NCBI RefSeq assembly: GCF_000499385.1
Contig: NW_013655328.1
Span: forward strand, 112,488-176,487
Length of the DNA stretch: 64,000 nt
Direction: 5' to 3'
DNA from: Eimeria necatrix
Taxonomy: Eukaryota; Apicomplexa; Conoidasida; Eucoccidiorida; Eimeriidae
Within the stretch, counting starts at the first letter, position 1, and each line of letters begins with the position of its first letter. The notes beneath the pieces are model-generated. The model made no database searches, was not told the origin of the DNA, and saw nothing but the letters and a program-made list of their open reading frames with translations. Positions 39,314 through 49,880 of this stretch are shown here, in pieces. The position numbers and the translations under genes are program-made.

Positions 39314-41291
39314 AGGCTTCTTGTTGTGCTTCTTGCTGTGCGTCTAGATAGTGTAGTACGATATTTCTCGGAAGCAGTACCTATCCCCAGCGTCGCGGCT
39401 GAGTCTGTCGAAAAGATATACTTAACGCTCCAATCATCGTTCAGTTCTAGCAAGCTACTCTTATTTTATGACTTTACGATGAAGCTACTTTTAGGAATTG
39501 GGCGCTCTGCGCTACGTCAAATGCTCGCTTGAGTGTAGCGCTCTCTTGCTGTTAGACGGCAATAAAAATTGAGCACCAAAAGATGCTCCGAGTCAAATGC
39601 TTTGACGCAGTGTTGCCACTATGCATCAACTTTACGAGAGAATTAGGGGAAATTAAGCGGCCCAAACGTACTTGCAGCGTAACTTGCGGACCGGCTGCTA
39701 CGGATTTTATGAGACAGTCTCATGTCCGGAATTCTGAAAAGAGCCATTTTAGAGGCTTTGTCCGGCGAGTTAGGTCACCATGCAGCATTCCAGGCATCAA
39801 CGCGGCAGATTCCCGCCATCAGTGCTGCTTTTACCTTGCCATTTCTCATAATTTCTGGCTTTCTTTTCTTGAGTCCAGTGCACTGACAAGGAAAACCGAA
39901 ACTGCCTTAATGAGTAACTGCGAGAGGATCCCGAAGCAGGTTGGTTTAGCATGGTAGTGCCAAGCAGCGCCTCTCGGGGACTTTTGGAGACCTACTGCAC
40001 GAAGCGCCCAAATTAGCAGCAGGCCAGGATATATAGAGGCTTTCACTGTTGACAAGGATGTTAACTGAAGCTGTGATCAACCTGCACTTCGACATTAGGA
40101 TGGCGTGCACTCAGTATCTGCGCAAAAAGGTGACTCAAGCGCTCGCGAGGTTTGGTAGCCAGAACTCGATATCACTGCTCAAAAGCGCAGCCGAGCTCTC
40201 GAGCCCGCTTCTGGTACCGCCCCACTGAAGCCATGACCCTTTCCCATACCAATTTTTTTCGTGGCACTGCATGTAGTGGGCCGTAGCGGTCTAGTGCTTC
40301 TGCCGCTTCCTAAGTACTACCCGTGTTGAATATTGTGGTGCCTAGGGCCTCCACGGGCCACTTACCAAAGTCGCAGCACTACAGAGGGGTCATTTTGTTC
40401 TACTTATTAAGATACCTACGACTCGATAGCTTCGAGTCTAATCGCTACTATCTGGTGGTTAACTTCGGCGAGAAGACGTAGAAGTCCCAAACCAGTCGTC
40501 AGGACACAGCACGAACTAAGCCTACAAATGCAATGTACACAAATTTACACTGGGCATACGCGCGTAGAAATTCAACATCACACTGTGGTTACCCTCTTAA
40601 AGGGGTAATGTGGGGGTAGCAGTTAGTTTCTTTGACCCCCTTTACGGTGTTACTGATTTGTTGCTGCTCGCAGGGCAAGTCCTGAATATGATTGCGTCAA
40701 TTGGCATTTATGTTTTTAAGTGAGTGTAAGCCGGCAAAGCCAACAACGAGACATGCAGCAGCAACCACAGTAGCAGCAGACCGCAGTGGTGGTGGTTGTG
40801 AAAAACTTATGGGGAGATGCAACATGCAACGGTTCCCCAACCTGTTTGTTGTTAGTGGACGAAATTGAAGCTGCGCAAAAAGCTTTTAAATTAAATGGTC
40901 CGATAAATATACCGTTTTTGCTCCCACGCAACTGGGGAAACGGCTTCACCGACAGTACGAGCAGCGCGCTCCAACCGCCCACCAGCGCAAGCCTGGCCCC
41001 CTCAGTTTCACTCCCACGGACCCTGTTCAGTTCCATTTATATTAAACTGGGTTCGGCTTTGTCCGATAGGCACAGCGGTATTCTACAGTATTAGCAGACA
41101 CACGCCATTACCGCTCGACGTACACCAGGACTCCACCGACCCTAGCAACTGCAGCAACGACGGCAACAGCAGCAGCAGATACCGAGTTAGTAGCACCTGT
41201 CCAACCAGATGCAGCCGCGGCGACTTTGGGAGACGCGGGATCACCGGTAGCACGGACAGAAATAGCGGCAGAAACAGCAGAAACTTGGAAA
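39314..41291. other. Intergenic region, possible 5' extension of the RING gene
   Basis: No recognisable gene. The RING reading frame stays open upstream of its first ATG to a stop at 41067-41069 (Ala/Thr-rich, CAG-derived), so an upstream exon could join there. A 102-codon plus-strand frame at 40786-41094 lacks any family resemblance. Confidence 0.4.
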
Positions 41292-43094
41292 ATGGCCGAC
41301 CCGGATGTCGCCGTAGCGGCCGATTCCCTTTGGAATTTATCCTCTTCTTCGAATCCTAATGTAACCTCTTCTGCTTCAGCAGCCCCACACACATCAGCAG
41401 CCTCTTCATCAGCTTCATCACTTTCTGGAGCGGGAGCTGTAGGGGAAGTAGGAGAGACTGCAATCCCATCAAGTTTCCTCGGCACTTTGGTGCCGGTTCG
41501 TCGCACATTCATAGAGGAAGTCCCCGAAGATCTGCGATGCCCCATATGCTACGATGGGGCCGCCAACTGCAGCACTCGTTGCGGCCATTCTTTTTGTCTG
41601 CACTGTCTTTACAGCCACATAACTACACGCATCATTCACCAACAGTCTACCGCCTGTCCGCTGTGCCGGTCGGCAAATGCAGGCCTAGGAGTCAGCACCA
41701 TTTCCGGGGAAAAGTCAGCCAGAGTAAGGCAGACGGTCACAAGAAGGCCCTAGACTTTGTTTAGTGTCCCGTGACTTAATCACGTGCGGAGCTTCATTGT
41801 CGTTTCCTGCTCAATCTAGGTTTCCGCGCACATTCCATTGTTGCTCCTCAACCGTCGTCCATAGTCTCAGTTTCCCTTCGCCAGTCTCTGGCTTCAGCTG
41901 CGCCGCTTTCTCATGAAATATGCATATGTTTTCATTGCTGTGTGCAGACACGTGCCTTGCGCGTTCGTTGTTTGGGCTATGAAGGAGGCTGCCAAGTAGA
42001 GGGGCCTCTCTCAGAGGTAGAGAAGCACGAGACCATTTGCCCGACTGTGCTAATTTTCTGCAGATTCAGAGACGCAGGCTGCAGCACTCCTGTGCTTCGA
42101 AAGGAAGTATGCTTTGTTTCCGCTGCTGCCGTTGCCGTATTTGATGCTGCTGCTTAGGGCGGTGCTGTTGCCACAGCTGCGGTGGAGGTGTTGCAGTTAC
42201 TGCTACCAGTGTTGCAGAAGTCACGTATGGTGCTGATTCTTCGTCACAGCTACCGGGTGCAGTTACCCAGGATAGGTGTCCTGCTGTGGGCTGGTGCTTT
42301 CGCGGCAGGCGTCTCTTCATGAAAACCGTTGTCGGTTCAACCCGGCCGTGCGTTGCTGCCGGCACTATCTCTCTGGCTGCAAAGTCCGCGGTATAGAGGA
42401 GTTGCTGCAGACGCACGAGCCCCGCTGCAGGTACTTCTAGTCATTTCTCCCTCATTGCAAGCCCGCAGACTGAAGTGACATAAGTAAACTTGCTCGCTGC
42501 TTCCCCATCCCTTTTCGTCTTCTTTCCAGCATTTGCCCTCATATGTTGAGGGATAGAAGCTAACGTGGCCTGTTTTTGGATTACTGATCGGGTTCGAGTA
42601 ATTATCGGGAGCTGACTTGCCTGTGACTTGCTGTCAGGTACCGCAACATGCAGAAGTTCGTCAATTGCCGCCATATAGCCCTTGGATGCGGCCTCCGCAT
42701 TCGAAAACAGTACAGAGAGAGGCATTCTGACTGCTGCGCCTTTAAAATACTACATGAATTCAAGCTCAGAAGGAACCAGCAGCAACAGCAGCGGCAGCAG
42801 CAAGAGGACGACCAACAGAGCGAAACAGCTGAGTACAGTGGCAATTTCGCAAGTGATGGGAATGTCATTCAGACAACAGCAACAACTGTGGAACGTGCAG
42901 ATGATACGACGGCATCCAGGGCAGCACCAGCAGTTGGCGAATGTGCCGATCTGTGCCTTGCACTCCAGTGGGCCTCCCCTCGAGCCCTATCGGAAGATAT
43001 TCTGCTGGGATGTTTAAGCAACTTTCTGCCCAATGTTTCGAGTATTAGCGAGGGACGCTTTCCAGGGGAGTTCCACGTCGTACTTAAAGAGTAG
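41292..43094 (+). CDS. RING finger plus TRAF-type zinc-finger protein (putative E3 ubiquitin ligase)
   Basis: Exons 41292-41723, 41948-42106, 42309-42430 and 42638-43094 give 389 aa in consistent phase. A Ser/Ala-rich leader is followed by a C3HC4 RING: CPIC...CGHSFCLHCL...CPLCRSAN. The next two exons encode Cys/His-rich units typical of TRAF zinc fingers (RVRCLGYEGGC...H...C; CRFRDAGC; then FNPAVRCCRHYLSGC...H...C; NCRHIALGC). A Gln-rich linker and a short C-terminal region follow. RING-TRAF-finger proteins usually act as E3 ligases. No MATH/TRAF-C domain is visible. The start is the first ATG in the open frame; an upstream exon is possible. The 3' end may continue: a GTAGGT donor at 43091 is in phase with a coiled segment at 43547. 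Confidence 0.8.
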
Positions 43095-43546
43095 GTCAAC
43101 ACAAATCATACTGTTTTGCCATTATGCAGCTAATCTGGATGCTGCGCTGTTGCGCTGCTGGTACTGCTGCAATCTCTCCAACAAAACGTCTACTGTCGCT
43201 CAGACCATTACCCGTGGTGTCGTTTTCGCTGACGTGGCGTTTCCCCCTAAATGGATCCTTCATTTTCTAATTTCTGCCCACTTGAGGCGCAGCGCTGCAG
43301 CATTGACATCTGAGCGCGTACGATTGCATGCTTGTTTTGCTCTTCAGGGTGCCGCTGCTTGCTGTTCGCTCCATAGGGATGGTGGGTGACCCCAACATGA
43401 GCTCTAATCTATCTACACTGGGGCTTCTTTTCAAGGGGCTCACCACTGTCCAGTCTGTGCAGCTGTAGCCAGCTAGCTACACAGCAAGCTCTGTGTAAAA
43501 TCAAGGCAACGGGCATCCGTTTGCCGAGGACACAAATTACAGGCAG

Positions 43547-43690
43547 TGTTCCCACACATATTCCAACCCTCGAGCACATGAATACTCATGTGAGAGCAGC
43601 ATGGCACCAGCTGCAACAGTTGCAAGCGTTGCAACAGCTGGTACAGGCGCGAAAAAAAACTTTGCTCCGAGGGCACCGGTGGCGTTTCCG
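43547..43690 (+). CDS. Possible further exon of the RING/TRAF gene (Gln-rich coiled segment)
   Basis: An AGGCAG acceptor precedes an open frame reading VPTHIPTLEHMNTHVRAAW and then Gln/Leu heptad-like sequence (HQLQQLQALQQLVQ). Joining it to a donor at 43091 keeps the phase and would bypass the TAG at 43092-43094. The 3' boundary near a GTGGCG is a guess. The frame stays open to 43961 but loses protein-like composition. Confidence 0.3.
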
Positions 43691-44189
43691 TGTACTTGCC
43701 CTAGTGCTGCCTTGCACCACTTTTCTAGAGGCAGCAGCACGCTGTCACCGCCGCTTCGTAAAGTTTTGCCACCGTAGTAAATTTTTTCAGGTGAATTCAT
43801 ATACCTTTCGTAGCAGGAGTATCAGCCTTCCTCGGCGCTTGGGAGTTTCGCTGTATTGCCCTTCAGGGTTCTGTATAACTGCTGTGCTGTCGTCTGGCTG
43901 TTTGATAGCGCTCAGCTGTAATAAGCAGCAACAGGTACAGCAGCAACTACCGCAGCACTAATGGCACCCCTCGGATGGCCTCGCTAATGCCTGTAAAGTA
44001 TCGTTTGGCACGGAGCGACTACAGACCAATAGGCATTCAGGAGCTCAGAAAAAAACACTGGAGTCGTGTTCACCCCACAACCGCGCTGCAACTGCTATTC
44101 GCTGTCTCAGATGCGGTTGAGCCCCGCGTGCCAGCAGAATCATGAAACAATATGTGCTAGCACCTAGCACCTTCAAGCGCATGCTTGTT

Positions 44190-45449
44190 CTATCCGGGCA
44201 TATTTGGCGTGCCTGCGCTTTCCTTCAGGTAGAAGGCATTGTAGTGTATGGGCGAAATATATGTGAGGAAAATGTGTCTTTGTGGGCTGACCTTCGCTCC
44301 GTCTCGCTCAGGGTCGTAGCGGAGGTACCAGCTCGTTGGGGTCGATGTTATCAGGTGTATGGTGCAGCAAAAAGCATCGGCCACTGCACGAAGAGACAGT
44401 TCGTCTCCCCATGTGCCGCTTCGCTCCATATCTCTCAAATACCTATCAAACAATGGGGCGCCATCAAAAAAGACCTCATAATCTTTGCGGCATTTGCGCA
44501 TTTGTGCGACAGCCATACGCCTCACGTGCCGATGTTCGTTCTCGTTCCCAAACAGAGAGAATGAACACGAACGGAACTGGCAGTTGCCGTCCCCTACCGA
44601 TGTTACTGTGCGGCATCCTAAAAACGACAAACGCTGCTCAAGCAGACTCGACTCCGTCTCCCACGCCGTTACGTTCTTCGGATAGCTAACATGGGCTCGC
44701 GCAGCTGCTCTGGGTGATGTACTGCTGCTGTTTGACATGGTCGTCAGGACAGTGGTTGGCCTCGCCTCTTCTTCTTTGTCGCTCTTCTTGAAAGACCACA
44801 GGCGACGAAAGAAACTGGCACCTCTCGTGAGCTGTTTTTCATCTTCTTGCCTGTGCTCTTCTGCGTCATTGGCGAAGGCATCTGGCTTATAACTGCTAAG
44901 AAGAGCCACTCTGCTGCTCACCTTCTTGGGGGGCATTAAAGGGTCCTTCATGGTGGAGCCTTCGGCCCCTGCGGACGCATTCCTACCCTTCGTCCTGCGT
45001 CTCTTAAACTCCCTGTCTGCCCTCTTCGCAGCCAAGCGAGTCCGCACAATCAAATACGCCTTCAAGACAGTCGCAAAGCTTTGCACGTCAACTCGCCTTT
45101 CCAAACGATCCAGTAGGACGAAATCATCTGTAGTCATTGGCCGAATTTTCGGGACATCACGTTGCTCCTGGTGGCCGTCAAGAGAGGGGCCCCCGACTAT
45201 GGAATAACCCTTTTTAGAGGGAGAAGCCGATTCGTCTGAGCTGGATGCGGAGGACGAAGGAGAGGAGCTCAGCACCTTCGAGTCAAAACATGTGCGCACC
45301 ATAATTCTGGTAGTGATGGATGGGGAGGCGGAGATACCGATAACACTGCTGCTGCTAATGCTGCTGCTGTTAGCGCTGTTACTACTTGCTGCACCCCTTC
45401 CTGCTGGTCTTGGAAACAACACCCTTGACCGTCGCTCCGCGAGCTGCAG
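44190..45449 (-). CDS. OTU-domain cysteine protease (putative deubiquitinase)
   Basis: A single long exon. A Ser-rich, then basic/acidic N-terminal half of about 270 residues precedes a C-terminal OTU domain. The catalytic block is SVGDGNCQFRSCSFSLFG (nucleophile Cys in DGNC) and the catalytic His lies in SPIHYNAFYL near the C-terminus; between them is the usual TWGDELSLRAVADAF helix with the W-G-[DG]-x(2)-[EL] pattern. OTU enzymes cleave ubiquitin from substrates. The frame is open upstream to an acceptor-like TTCAG at 45450, so a short 5' exon may exist; otherwise ATG at 45302 (MVRTCFDSK) is the first usable start. Convergent with the RING/TRAF gene. Confidence 0.85.
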   Translation of the reverse strand: MQLAERRSRVLFPRPAGRGAASSNSANSSSISSSSVIGISASPSITTRIMVRTCFDSKVLSSSPSSSASSSDESASPSKKGYSIVGGPSLDGHQEQRDVPKIRPMTTDDFVLLDRLERRVDVQSFATVLKAYLIVRTRLAAKRADREFKRRRTKGRNASAGAEGSTMKDPLMPPKKVSSRVALLSSYKPDAFANDAEEHRQEDEKQLTRGASFFRRLWSFKKSDKEEEARPTTVLTTMSNSSSTSPRAAARAHVSYPKNVTAWETESSLLEQRLSFLGCRTVTSVGDGNCQFRSCSFSLFGNENEHRHVRRMAVAQMRKCRKDYEVFFDGAPLFDRYLRDMERSGTWGDELSLRAVADAFCCTIHLITSTPTSWYLRYDPERDGAKVSPQRHIFLTYISPIHYNAFYLKESAGTPNMPG

Positions 45450-46257
45450 CTGAATATGATTCTACTGGCCCGCTTCCTGGGTCAGTAGGTCTACAGTAGC
45501 TAGGGAGACTCTTGCTGCTTAGGCAGTTGATGAATATTGCAAAGTTTCGCTAGCCTTGTTGGGGCCGCCCCGGTCGAAACATAGAGTGTCTGAGCTGTCA
45601 TCAGAACAGTCGCTATTGGTGATAAGTATTCTGCTGCCGTCGTTACTGCTGATGTCAGAGGGAAGTAAAGGGCCTACGAGCCGTACTGGTCGGTTTTCCC
45701 TCTATAAGGACCCAGGGTGATGAGCCGTTGCGGCAGCGTCCGTCGAGCTGAGAGTTGTCTAGACACGAGTTTTCGTGTCAGTTTAACCTTCGAAGCACAA
45801 ATAAAAAAAGAATCCGGGAAGACTGAAAAACTGTTGACGTGTTTAGCGACTCAAGCAGATCCGCTTAGTGGATGGATCGACGCAATGAGACAAGAGCCGT
45901 AACTCTTGCTGTTACTGGTTCAGCTATTGCTGATACTGCCAAATATGCTTATACATCTTTGAAAAAACTACTACAGCAACTGTAGATTGAGGAACCGCTG
46001 CAACTGCAGCCGAACAAAGCGGAAGAGCGTAGAGGTGCTGTGCTCTACTGAGTCCACAGGATTCGAGCAAAAGATGCCGGGCTGCGGGATAATATGACTA
46101 GTTGAACCATTTTCTAATTGAAACGTTGGCCTACCTCCAGTATTGCTGAAGCCTAATGCTAAAAATCATGAGCGTCAGGTTTGGGGCTGGTTGAGACTTC
46201 ACTGGAAGCAACGCAGCGCATTTGACCAGAGCGGACCAGTTTTGCCTTCTTTCTCTG
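45450..46257. other. Gene-poor stretch upstream of the OTU exon
   Basis: May hold a short 5' exon and promoter of the OTU gene. No frame of useful length is seen on minus, and nothing is recognised. Confidence 0.4.
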
Positions 46258-47470
46258 CTATTGATTCCGGCAACTAGTGCATTTCTTCTCTGTGCTTGCG
46301 TTTACAATGAGGTAAAATGTCTCCTCAGATTCAACCGAGATCGGTGTTTCCGGTAGCGTGTTGCAGTTACGATGGCTGTTTGGAAGTGCTTGACCACCTT
46401 GAAGTGCTAATCTGTACCGGTGCTGCCTTCCGGTGCTGTTTATTGCGACTTGTTCCAAATTAAACTCTGTAGAGTGCTTTAGACAGCGCCAGATACAGCG
46501 CGGGCCCACGGGGAAAAGAATTAAGGCGAGTTTGCTGGGCAGGTCGCGCTGGCCAGGGTAGCGTCGAAGGCTTCAAAGGAACAACAGCAGTGGCATGGGA
46601 GCCCGCCAAGACATCCTAGTGCCAGAAGTAGGCTCGGGAACTGTGCCACGCGCCCATAGCGTCGACACGGCAGGCAACTACTTCAAATATTGCTAGGTGC
46701 CCGCAATCACGCCGACACGGAAGTTCTTCGCAAACGCAGCCCCTACCCTTGAATACGGCGTCAGAGTTCTACAGCAGGTGCGTGTTGGGCATGGGGAGTA
46801 CTTCATGAGTTGATCTCCGTAAATAACCGCCTGGCCAGCGCTGTTCCGCGGAGCGAATCTTCCTCGAAATCTCCGTTGGTGCATAGTCGTCTCCTCCGAG
46901 CTTTTCCCGCTCTTTTCGCGCTCTCTCGAATAGGCCTTAGCTCCACATGAACTTCTAAACCTATTCGTGGTTCTCCTTGTAGAGTGCGCCTCGAGTCACG
47001 TAGCACCAGCTAGCATCTAGGTACATTGGAAGACCACCGAGGCTTTTTGTCCTGCAGGCCATACTCGTTGCACTGTGTTGATCAGACCCTGATGTAGCTG
47101 GAATTAGCCCTAGAAATATTTGTATTGTTACTCAAGGCTGCGCATACTGCAGCGCATCTCTTGAAGACACGAAGTTGTAGAGGTAAAATGTGTAGCCTCC
47201 GTAGCTCAACATCTTCATGAACCTCCGAAGAGACCGTCCAATGCTTTGTTGCACAGGCAACCACAACGGCAGACACTCATGCTCTCAGTCGTTCATTAAT
47301 CCTGAGAACTCCCGCCAGCATGCAACACTTCGTAAGGGCACCTTGAACGCAGGCTTCAAAATTGTCCGCAATATCACGAATCGTTCCCTTGTCGCGCCGA
47401 CGTTAACAAGTGTACAGCCCGTTAAATGTAGACTCGTCCACAGTGGTGGATTGCCCAGAATACTGTAAAC
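46258..47470 (-). CDS. Possible minus-strand gene, exons unresolved, no family recognised
   Basis: Several minus-strand pieces have protein-like composition: one near 47405-47290 (GTIRDIADNFEACVQGALTK), one near 47280-47140 in which two frames compete (one contains SIGRSLRRFMKMLSYGGYTF), one at 46803-47006 (Glu/Arg-rich), and one at 46258-46509. I could not join them through clear GT-AG junctions in one phase, so this is either a gene with atypical or unseen junctions or a decayed one. Confidence 0.28.
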
Positions 47471-47484
47471 GGGTGTTGCAGGCT

Positions 47485-47522
47485 ACGACCACTTTCATCG
47501 TGCACGACCACTTTCATCGTGC
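47485..47522. repeat. Perfect 19-bp tandem duplication
   Basis: ACGACCACTTTCATCGTGC is present twice with no spacer. A second pair nearby (ATAAGCGCACAAGTGGT at 47777-47793 and 47796-47812) runs into the stop codon of the V-ATPase gene. Confidence 0.85.
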
Positions 47523-47811
47523 AGTCACCCGCAGAGGTACACTAGCCTTCTCTAGGATCATGGCGTGAAAGCTAAGCAACACAGTGAGTTCATGAATGTC
47601 GGGTGATCGGTGATGAGCAATGCCGATTAAACACAACCTTGCGGATGACTCCCTTTACATTCGGTTAGTACCCCGCATGGAGCAGTCTTGCTTTCAGTCC
47701 CAGATGGAGGGCTCATTCAGATTCAGTCTCCCTATTCGGGCAGGAGTACTGTCACAGCGCTCTAAGAGCGAATTTAATAAGCGCACAAGTGGTTCATAAG
47801 CGCACAAGTGG

Positions 47812-49273
47812 TCAAGACCTGGCCGGACGGGTGAAGTTAACGAGGTTGAGCTGTAGCAGGCCAATAATGACTCCGAAAAGTCCTGAGCACATGTGAATAT
47901 ACAAATCGCACAAAGACCGCTCGAAATTGTAGCCGTAAAGCGACTGAAGGTATTTTGGCGCCAATAGCCAACGAGACTTAGTGCTCTTTGGCGTACTACA
48001 AGGAAAACCCGACTGCTGCCAAATCATTTCGTAATCAGAAGGAGGCGCCAATAAGTGCACGAAAATAATGCACAGCATATTTTGATAACCCGCAGTTACT
48101 ACTGTAAGGAACCGCCACTGACGAACTGGTATCCATGCAGCCTTTCTTACCAAGAGCTGACGCGAAAATCTCCACAATAAGCATTTTGACGAATATTTCT
48201 GGCCTCTGCGCGTCGCCGAGAGCGGCTCCGCTACCTGCTACGCCCACTGAGATCCTGTTAGGATCGGCACAGAAACACTGGCGCTTCTCATGGAACGATG
48301 GCATGAAGAGCCGTCGCTTCCAAGCGCGGCTCCATAGTTAAATTACTGTTTACTTTTACGCCCTGGTGTAAAACAAGCTTCAAGGGGGCTGCTAAATCAT
48401 GAATTGCAGAAGGCATGAGATTTCTGTTTGACAACGAAGCGAAAGTTGCTCAAGCAATCTGCGGTATCCTCACCCCGAAAAAACATTAGAGAGGCCCACT
48501 GTAAGCCCTGTCGCCAAAAGTCCCCATCCAGCTGCAATGGCATCTGCTTGCCACTTCTGTCAGCAGAGACAATGAAAGTGAGCAAACTACGCACGAAACT
48601 GCATACCGCACGAAACACGTCAACCTCATCCAAGCTAAGCAGCCAGCTTGTTGCGCTATTCATCGTCCTTACTTCAATCTTGTTGGCATCCATCATGCTT
48701 TGGATGAAATCCGGAGGAACGCCGTCTAGCTTGCCTGAGTAAAAACGTAAACAGCTTCTGGCGTATATCGTACAGTTAGACTTGCAACGAGGCTACTACG
48801 TTAGGAAATCGCGCAGTAAACTGTTTCGAGCGAGTAAAAGAAGCTAGAAGAACGACCGGTCTTAAAGGACCTACTGGCAACCAAGATGGCAATAATAACG
48901 CCATATATTGCAGTTGCCTCGCAAAATATTACAGACACCAAATTCTTCGACCGAATCCTGGGGGACTTTACAGCTGCGCCAAGAAGGCTGCTTCCGGTTA
49001 TGAATATTCCCCTGAAAAAAAAGGAATGCCACAGAAACCCCCCAGACAGTGCAACGACACTGTGAACGGCGTCCATGGCCCCACCTTTAAGTCGATGTCA
49101 GCTCAAGCGACAACTCATTACCAAAAGTTTAGGACACAGACTTGCCAGGCAGCACCAATCGCTGAAAGACCCAACGCCAGGGCAACACCAAGTGCTCCCC
49201 ATGCGACTGGAGGAATGTCACGAATGATATCCCCCCATCCTGTGTACGGCAAAGCAACTCCCTGTTGTGCCAT
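47812..49273 (-). CDS. VMA16: V-type H+-ATPase 21-kDa proteolipid subunit c''
   Basis: Subunit c'' sits in the membrane rotor (V0 ring) of the vacuolar proton pump. Exons 49146-49273, 48875-49011, 48673-48734, 48474-48556, 48151-48254 and 47812-47882 total 585 nt, giving 194 aa. The match to the family is direct: [37 protein letters not shown], then [12 protein letters not shown] with a buried Glu, [20 protein letters not shown], and [15 protein letters not shown] with the second buried Glu, followed by LFGVIIGLL. The start at 49273 ([10 protein letters not shown]) gives a normal length. The first intron has a GC donor (TG|GCAAGT) rather than GT; only this choice restores the invariant AAWGIF reading. 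The lumenal loop is a few residues longer than in yeast. Confidence 0.95.
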
Positions 49274-49808
49274 CCTCAAGCGAAAGCGCCCGTATGCCTG
49301 AGCAACTCCCTGGCAATCAGCCCGCGAAGAGGCCAGTGAGGCTACCAGATATGGTCGAGCAGGAAGGCTCTTGCCTAGACGAAAAGTTGCGCAAGAATTG
49401 AGTTAGCGTTGAGCCCGCCCTTCTGCATTCCTACTGTCCCAGACGACATGGAGGATTCAAAATATCCCCTGTTATGAATGTCCTAAGTTGTGGACACACA
49501 GGGGGCAAGGGTATCCAAGATGGCTGAAAAAGCTGAATCCACCTGATTTTAGCCATTAAGAAAACATCCTCACGTACTGTTTTGTTCTGGAAGTCTGCTG
49601 GCAGTATTAACCCACCAAGAAGCCAGCGCAACTTGCATGCGCGCTTCGTGGGTCTGAGACCGCGAAGGCTGCAACTGCAGCCTCACTCGTTGGAGCTTAA
49701 TGAGAAAAAAGTGCCAAGCTTAAACTGGAAAATATTTTATAACGTGCAGTTGAGTAAGTACTGCTCGAGTATAGGAGGGAATTCAATTCTACAGCGGCGT
49801 CCAATAAG

Positions 49809-49880
49809 TCCCATATAGTCTAGGTGGTTAGGATACTCGGCTTTCACCCGAGCGACCCGGGTTCGAGTCCCGGTGTGGGA
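49809..49880 (+). tRNA. tRNA-Glu (anticodon TTC)
   Basis: 72 nt. The acceptor stem TCCCATA pairs with TGTGGGA (one T:G), the anticodon arm is CTCGG-CTTTCAC-CCGAG, and the T arm is CCGGG-TTCGAGT-CCCGG. The D arm contains CTAGGTGGTTAGG. No intron and no encoded CCA. The internal promoter boxes overlap the D and T arms as usual for RNA polymerase III genes, but the first T-run downstream is short. Confidence 0.95.

Noticed and set aside
41108..41545. A minus-strand Ala/Val-rich frame of 145 codons.
   Set aside because: It is antisense to the RING exon, which has a full C3HC4 motif.
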